From: Pseudomonas reidholzensis
GTDB lineage: Bacteria > Pseudomonadota > Gammaproteobacteria > Pseudomonadales > Pseudomonadaceae
NCBI RefSeq assembly: GCF_900536025.1
Contig: NZ_UNOZ01000013.1
Location: 620,001-684,000, forward strand
Direction of reading: 5' to 3'
Length of the DNA stretch: 64,000 nt
Part shown: positions 59,372-64,000 of the stretch, piece by piece
Layout of the letters: each line of letters begins with the position of its first letter
Numbering within the stretch: position 1 is the stretch's first letter
Program-made: the position numbers and the translations under genes
Notes under the pieces: generated by a model
The model's database searches: none
What the model saw: only the letters and a program-made list of their open reading frames with translations
What the model was told of the DNA's origin: nothing

Positions 59372-60553
59372 ATGGAAGTGTCACTTAACGGAATGAGCCT
59401 TGTAGACTCAATCGCACAAGATCTTGCTGCCCCAGGCATGACTCCCGTCCTTGCTATCGAGCGAGCCCTCGAAGCTCACCTTCACGAGCAATTCAAAGCA
59501 GCATTTGCGCATGTCCTCGTGAAGCCTCCGAAGGTCAAATTTCACTCGATGTACTTCAAGCAGCGGTACGCTTCGCTGCCCGCGTTGCTCGGTAGTGGAT
59601 ACGAGACATGGTATCCAGAAATCACGTTGTCTACCGGCCTTGCCGATGCGTTTGATCAAATAGAGCTTTCATCCGAATCACTTGGCTTGCTCCCCATCTC
59701 GTATGGCGGAGGTGTGTCAAGGGTCCATCAGCTGAAGCGGAAAGATCTGAAGCGGCAGTCGAATCATGTCATCCGCATCAATCACATCAAGCTTGGCTCA
59801 GATGTCATCCGCGCAGTCTTGACCCGCCTTGAGCAATCTCCGCCCTCTCAGCCACTCATTTCTAACCTGGACCCTTTGTCTAGTTCTTGGGGGCTCAGAA
59901 TCGTCTCATTTGATCACATGCTTACTGGTGAGCGTTTCGTATGTGATTGCTCCAAAGCCTTCCATGAGAGCGTTTTGGCCGCCCAGGAGGCTGACGGATA
60001 CCTCGCGTCCGAGCTTCGTCAGTATCTGCCCACGTGCGCCTACAAAGCGTGTCTCTGTCACCTGTGCATCGCCAAGCAGAGTCCCGAAGATGATCGCTAT
60101 GGAGCCAGCATCGAGACGAAGTATGAAAGCTACCTCGATCAGGTGATGTTCGATCTGAGTGTTGATCAGAGAACTGCGCGAGCAGAAGTGATGCATGTGC
60201 TGGGCTTGAGCAAATGGCGGCGTGAGTCGACTCTGTATGGGCTAGTAAGAGAGCTTTTCCCTGATCACCAGGTGCTACGTGAAGCATCCCCAAAATGGCT
60301 CGGTAGGATGCGCCTAGACATCTACCTGCCTGAGCTGAAGCTTGCCATCGAGCACCACGGAGAGCAGCACTATCGACCTCTGGCTGTTTTTGGTGGTGAT
60401 GAGGCGCACAAGAAGGTGGTAGAGCGAGATGCCTTGAAGCGAAAGCTCTGCGCTGAGAATGGCATTGAGGTGGTGGATTTCAGATTCGACGCTCCGCTCA
60501 CCAATCGCTCAATCAAGCAGCGGCTTTTGAGGTTCTTGAGGGTTAACGCGTGA
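59372..60553 (+). CDS. Restriction-endonuclease-like protein, possible defence gene
   Basis: A 393-residue protein (ATG at 59372; a TTG at 59342 is another option). The C-terminal 90 residues (RLDIYLPELKLAIEHHGEQH, KVVERDALKRKLCAENGIEV) have the D-x-n-E-x-x-G-E-Q-H layout of Vsr-like PD-(D/E)XK nucleases. A central CHLCIAK and CDCSKAF offer Cys pairs. The N-terminal part is unrecognised. It overlaps the next gene by GTGA. It is outside the prophage. Confidence 0.65.
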   Translation: MEVSLNGMSLVDSIAQDLAAPGMTPVLAIERALEAHLHEQFKAAFAHVLVKPPKVKFHSMYFKQRYASLPALLGSGYETWYPEITLSTGLADAFDQIELSSESLGLLPISYGGGVSRVHQLKRKDLKRQSNHVIRINHIKLGSDVIRAVLTRLEQSPPSQPLISNLDPLSSSWGLRIVSFDHMLTGERFVCDCSKAFHESVLAAQEADGYLASELRQYLPTCAYKACLCHLCIAKQSPEDDRYGASIETKYESYLDQVMFDLSVDQRTARAEVMHVLGLSKWRRESTLYGLVRELFPDHQVLREASPKWLGRMRLDIYLPELKLAIEHHGEQHYRPLAVFGGDEAHKKVVERDALKRKLCAENGIEVVDFRFDAPLTNRSIKQRLLRFLRVNA

Positions 60554-61410
60554 CAAATTTTAGAGATTTGGATGGTGACTTCAGTGCGCTGATCGAGCTT
60601 ATGTCGGCTATGGTCGATGCCTGTGCCGGCAGCTCTATCTCTCATGGCATGGGTTGGCTCAACGACATTCAGACCCTCTCGATCAAGCTTTTCAAGCAGC
60701 TTTGTTCTACGAAAAGCCTTGCCGATGGTTGTGTTTTCAAGAGCGCGACGGGCAAAAGCATTGAGTTCATAGATCAAGGTTCAGTGTCGATTCTCGCCCG
60801 CGCATCAGTAGAGACTTTCCTGGCCTTGCATTGGATTTTCGGTTGTCCCGCTGATCGCTCCCAGTTCAGACATTCTCTGTGGCAGTACGCGGGCCTTACT
60901 GATCGCGTAAATCTGAACACTTCAACAGAGGAAGGACGTGTTAAGCAGGCTGACGCAAGGCTTCAGCAGGCGGAATTACTCCGGTTCATTGAAGGCTCAC
61001 CTCTGATCTCTGAGTATTCTCCAAAAGAGATCAAAGAGCTTAAAAAGGGCAATTGGAGAGTAGGGTGGTCATGGGGCAGCGAAGCTGTACGTGCTGGCTT
61101 TCACAAGCTGTATTTCGATAACGTTTATAGCCATTTATGTGGTTACTCTCACAGTAACTACATCAGCGCGATGCAGACCGGGCAAGCTCAAAGCATCGCT
61201 GATCAGTCCAGGCTGGCTTCAGCAGGCATCCAGATCAGCATCCACATCCTTGCGCATTTCATCCACTTGTACGCGTCCCTTTTTTCGCAAGCTGCGGATC
61301 TACTGGCCGCTTCGCCGGCAAAGCCAGTTGCTGACATGTGGCACTTCAAAGCTGAAGATATGAACTTCGTTTTTGATCGAATGAAAAGCGCCGATCACCA
61401 GGGGGAGTGA
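60550..61410 (+). CDS. Helical protein coupled to the nuclease-like gene
   Basis: A 286-residue protein starting at GTG 60550. ILARASVETFLALHWIFGCP and HLCGYSHSNYISAMQTG resemble the DUF5677-type helical domain, whose members occur in mobile and defence islands. No catalytic motif is certain. The 4-nt overlap with the upstream gene marks a two-gene unit. Confidence 0.6.
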   Translation: MTNFRDLDGDFSALIELMSAMVDACAGSSISHGMGWLNDIQTLSIKLFKQLCSTKSLADGCVFKSATGKSIEFIDQGSVSILARASVETFLALHWIFGCPADRSQFRHSLWQYAGLTDRVNLNTSTEEGRVKQADARLQQAELLRFIEGSPLISEYSPKEIKELKKGNWRVGWSWGSEAVRAGFHKLYFDNVYSHLCGYSHSNYISAMQTGQAQSIADQSRLASAGIQISIHILAHFIHLYASLFSQAADLLAASPAKPVADMWHFKAEDMNFVFDRMKSADHQGE

Positions 61411-61451
61411 GCGACGCTCTGTTAGCTTACAAATTTGCCTAGGGGGAGATG

Positions 61452-62078
61452 TCAGGCCACGGGGCTCATGCGGTCCTGCGCTTCTTGCTTGAGCTGAGTG
61501 ATTGCTTTTGCGAGTCTGCCCAGCAGCTTTGCGTCAGGTCTGCACGTAAACGTCTGTTCAGTCGAGGTTGTCACTACGAAGCGCAGCGTCTTTAGCCACG
61601 GCTCCCCATCGCGCAGTAGTAGCGTTCCGATCCGTACGTACCAGCCTTCATCTCCCTCTGCTTGCACGAACCAGCGCCCTTGCCCGCCGTGGTGCAGTTG
61701 GAGAGGGAGAGGGTCACTGTCGTGGTTAGTGATCATCTGCGCAAAATGAGTTTTTGTCCTGAAGCCCACCGTCCAGCCGATGTGAGTGACGGTAAATGGT
61801 CTGTCACCCATGTTCACCACTTTCAACTGAATAACCGCTTCTTGTATCGCGGAGCCAGGGCCGTGGCTAATAACGATGCTGGAGCCAGCGGAGCATTTCG
61901 CTTTGACTCGGTTTGCGTCCCTCGCAAGCTTCAGGGAGATGCAGACAGCTGCGATTGTGCCGAATGCAGCAAGCCAGTTAGCGAATCCGTTGATGATTTC
62001 CCACTGATCTTTGTGAGGCCGAGGAACTCCATATCCTATCGCCCCGTTACTGAAGCCAGGACTCAACCGTGTCAGCAC
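61452..62078 (-). CDS. Membrane-anchored protein, unknown
   Basis: A 208-residue protein (GTG start at 62078, uncertain). One membrane helix near residues 34-48 (NWLAAFGTIAAVCISLKL), followed by a beta-rich soluble domain with VNMGDRPFTVTHIGWTVGF. Its 5' end overlaps the MvaT-like gene by 32 nt. The function is unknown. Confidence 0.55.
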   Translation of the reverse strand: MLTRLSPGFSNGAIGYGVPRPHKDQWEIINGFANWLAAFGTIAAVCISLKLARDANRVKAKCSAGSSIVISHGPGSAIQEAVIQLKVVNMGDRPFTVTHIGWTVGFRTKTHFAQMITNHDSDPLPLQLHHGGQGRWFVQAEGDEGWYVRIGTLLLRDGEPWLKTLRFVVTTSTEQTFTCRPDAKLLGRLAKAITQLKQEAQDRMSPVA

Positions 62079-62406
62079 CGTACTGAGACTTCCACTCTTT
62101 CAGCAGCTTGTGATTGCCGCCTTTTGTTTCGATGATTTCGCCGTTATGTGGGTTCTTGTACTGCTTGATTTGACGCTCACGACGCTGCTTCTGAGCTACT
62201 GGAGCAGCTCGTTCAGCCTTGGTATGCGGATCGAGGATCAGCTTCACTTCACGCAGCGAAAAGCCATACTCAGCCAAGAGGTTGCGCAGTTTGCTTTCAA
62301 ACTCGATCTCGCGCTTGAGGCCGTCGTCGTTTTTCAGTGCATCAAGCTGTTTCAGCTGTTCTGCGAGCTGAGCTTCCAGTGCTTTGAATTCTGCGAGTAT
62401 GGACAT
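62047..62406 (-). CDS. MvaT-family H-NS-like silencer
   Basis: A 119-residue protein. The N-terminal coiled-coil oligomerisation domain (LAEFKALEAQLAEQLKQLDA) is followed by EFESKLRNLLAEYGFSLREV and a C-terminal DNA-binding domain QIKQYKNPHNGEIIETKGGN with HKLLKEWKSQYG, the MvaT/MvaU/Pmr signature. It silences AT-rich foreign DNA. Being in an acquired segment, it resembles plasmid or island copies such as Pmr of pCAR1. Confidence 0.93.
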   Translation of the reverse strand: MSILAEFKALEAQLAEQLKQLDALKNDDGLKREIEFESKLRNLLAEYGFSLREVKLILDPHTKAERAAPVAQKQRRERQIKQYKNPHNGEIIETKGGNHKLLKEWKSQYGADTVESWLQ

Positions 62407-62466
62407 GTAGCGGCTTCCTTGGTGTGTTTGTTGGGCTGACAGCTTAATTGCTGCTACGGGGTTGCG

Positions 62467-63537
62467 TCAGATTTTCAGCGACTGGATCTGGGCAACGATT
62501 GCTTCGTTGAACTCTTTAGCCAAGGCTACGTCTTGCTTGTATTTCTCAAGCGTTTCAGGAGTGAGTTCAGCCGGTAGCTTTGGAACGATTAGCTGAGCTT
62601 CGAGCTGAGCGACGACGCTTTGAATCCCAGGACTGAATTCTTTACCCACTGGGGGGAGGATTCCAACAGCTGTTCCGGGAGCGCCGATAATTACCGATCC
62701 TTTTGCTGCCTGACGCTCATCTTCGAGTTGCTTCTCTAGCGCCTGGATCTCTGCCTCAAGCTGGTTATGGAGGCTGCTGAGAGCCACCACGTCCTCTTCA
62801 ATTTCGCCGCGCTCGGCCGTTTTCAGGCGCATCCCTGCATCACGACGGTCAATGCGTGCGTTGTCGAGCATGATTTTGATGCGCTCGATTGCCGGCATCT
62901 CGGACATAGCCTGTTCGATGTCGCGTTTCACTTCGTGAATCTCGCGCTCGTAGTAAGCAACACGTTCACGAGAAGACATAGCGGGTCTGCCGATGCCGTC
63001 GTAGACAGGGCTGGCAGTGTGGTCGATTGCAGCCATGGCATCTTCAAGCGTCTTGAGCTTGCGGCGCAGGTGTCGGAATTTGCGTCCGATCTCACTGATA
63101 GCAGGGCGGCCTGGTCCTTTTTGCCGGAGCTTTTCGCCTTTAGCGATGATTTCATCTTCTGGAGTTGGCTCACGTCCCTCAGCTAGCTCTGCTGCACGCA
63201 GCTCAGCAATCTGAAATTCGTACGCGTCTTTAGCTCGCTGACGCAGGACAGGAAGTGCAACAGGCGGGCGGCCCATTCTTTTATTGCCCTGGCGCTCAGC
63301 TTCCTGGTCGTCTTCGTCCTTCTCCAGCAGCTCCTGCCATTTCCAATAGAGCGTTCCTGCTCTGTCGATCAGCTTCTGGATCGCGTCTTTTTTTGGTCTC
63401 ACTGCTTTTACTCCTGCCTGCTGTTCATCCTGAAGAGCTGGCTTCTGGCTGGTGAATCCACGCCACATTTTTAGTAGCGGATTGTGCGTTTGCGGCTGTG
63501 TACGTGACGTGTGACTGATTGCTGCATGTGTATTCAT
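62467..63537 (-). CDS. Coiled-coil protein with repeated GRP (AT-hook-like) motifs
   Basis: A 356-residue protein. Three GRP cores flanked by basic residues, KRMGRPPVAL, KGPGRPAISE and GIGRPAMSSR, are spaced along the chain with long coiled coils between and after them (ERVAYYEREIHEVKRDIEQA, LHNQLEAEIQALEKQLEDER). GRP cores bind the minor groove of AT-rich DNA. Probably a DNA-organising protein working with the adjacent MvaT homolog. The function is inferred. Confidence 0.6.
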   Translation of the reverse strand: MNTHAAISHTSRTQPQTHNPLLKMWRGFTSQKPALQDEQQAGVKAVRPKKDAIQKLIDRAGTLYWKWQELLEKDEDDQEAERQGNKRMGRPPVALPVLRQRAKDAYEFQIAELRAAELAEGREPTPEDEIIAKGEKLRQKGPGRPAISEIGRKFRHLRRKLKTLEDAMAAIDHTASPVYDGIGRPAMSSRERVAYYEREIHEVKRDIEQAMSEMPAIERIKIMLDNARIDRRDAGMRLKTAERGEIEEDVVALSSLHNQLEAEIQALEKQLEDERQAAKGSVIIGAPGTAVGILPPVGKEFSPGIQSVVAQLEAQLIVPKLPAELTPETLEKYKQDVALAKEFNEAIVAQIQSLKI

Positions 63538-63957
63538 CGCTCTACCTCACTTTTGTGCATGCCGACGTTGATTCGTAGGGCACGTACTGCCTGTTGGGAG
63601 CTGTGAACGTATGCAGAGAATCCAAGCACTCCACACCCGCTGGCCACGTTCAGCGTGAGCTGGTCAAAAAGCGAAAATATGACTGCTGAAGTAGCGTTGA
63701 GAATGGCTCCCCAGCAAAGGTAGTGGTCAAACGATAGATGTCAATAAAATAATTAAATAAATTTATTATAACGTCAAGAATTAGATTATTTTAATGGTAT
63801 AATATTTTTATTGACACAGAATGCAAGCTATGTTCGACCCCCCGCACCAAACCTCGTTCCTCGGCTTGATGCAGTGCCCAAACGCTTGTGCTCAAACCCT
63901 TCGGGTTCTGCGCGAGTTGTCAGCAATTCCAAATAAAAATAATAAGAAAGGTGAGTT
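63538..63957. promoter_or_regulatory. AT-rich divergent intergenic region
   Basis: 420 nt without a clear gene. 63728-63815 is extremely AT-rich and has several promoter-like words (TATAAT, TTGACA, and TTGACG on the minus strand). A small hairpin AACCC-TTCG-GGTT lies near 63895. It separates divergent genes and is a plausible nucleation site for the MvaT homolog. Confidence 0.5.
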
Positions 63958-64000
63958 ATGGAAAATAATAAAAGCAAAGGCGGTCGTCCTAAGAAGGAAA
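63958..64000 (+). CDS. Start of a gene cut by the window (KGGRPKKE N-terminus)
   Basis: ATG with an AAAGGTGAG ribosome site, coding MENNKSKGGRPKKE before the window ends. This N-terminus is frequent in plasmid MobC/relaxosome-type and other small DNA-binding proteins, and it again has a GRP core. Too short to assign. Confidence 0.5.
   Translation, partial: MENNKSKGGRPKKE

Overview
This window is a chromosomal segment of a fluorescent-group Pseudomonas (P. putida/P. fluorescens type), judged from the conserved order thrS-infC-rpmI-rplT-pheS-pheT-ihfA-merR-tRNA-Pro, the high GC coding style, a Pseudomonas-type REP palindrome at 396-463 and an MvaT-family protein at the right end. It carries a complete-looking lambdoid siphophage prophage of about 50 kb inserted in the 3' end of tRNA-Pro(GGG).

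Layout. 1-9036: host core. An I78-type lipoprotein, a cold-shock protein, a small periplasmic protein, then the translation operon and ihfA, ending in an intact tRNA-Pro (8960-9036). A 48-bp direct repeat (attL 8990-9037, attR 59078-59125) bounds the prophage. 9106-24578 is the leftward early arm: integrase and an overlapping excisionase-like gene, small accessory genes, a diversity-generating retroelement (DGR), small regulators, a YqaJ exonuclease/RecT pair and more small genes. 24941-26833 is the immunity region, with two left operators, two exported morons, a LexA-like cI and three right operators. 26862-34097 is the rightward early and replication arm: cro, small regulators, a Rha antirepressor, an O-like replication gene with five palindromic iterons, ninB, ninG and a Q-like position. 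34217-58892 is the late region: holin-like membrane proteins, terminase, portal with an Acb1-like domain, protease with nested scaffold, capsid, connectors, tail tube, frameshifted chaperone, tape measure, tip proteins, a possible spike, endolysin, Rz/Rz1 and a LexA-box gene. 59126-64000 looks like a second acquired segment abutting the same tRNA: a nuclease-like gene coupled to a second gene, an MvaT-like silencer, a protein with GRP (AT-hook-like) motifs and a very AT-rich promoter region.

The main find is the DGR on the minus strand at 14675-17712. It has a reverse transcriptase with YVDD and the DGR-type SQ motif, an Avd-like accessory protein, one template repeat (TR) and two separate target genes, each ending in a variable repeat (VR). 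All 13 TR-VR1 and all 16 TR-VR2 differences fall at adenines of the TR coding strand, the hallmark of adenine-specific mutagenic retrohoming. Both VRs are followed, after 29-30 nt, by a short hairpin that the TR lacks. The only usable start codons of the reverse transcriptase lie inside the TR. The cassette sits in the early arm, on the strand opposite to the virion genes, and runs with ATGA overlaps into a C5 cytosine methyltransferase and a small zinc-binding protein. This differs from the classic tail-fibre DGR of Bordetella phage BPP-1.

All calls come from reading the sequence; no database search was possible. Family names rest on recognised motifs and on gene order.
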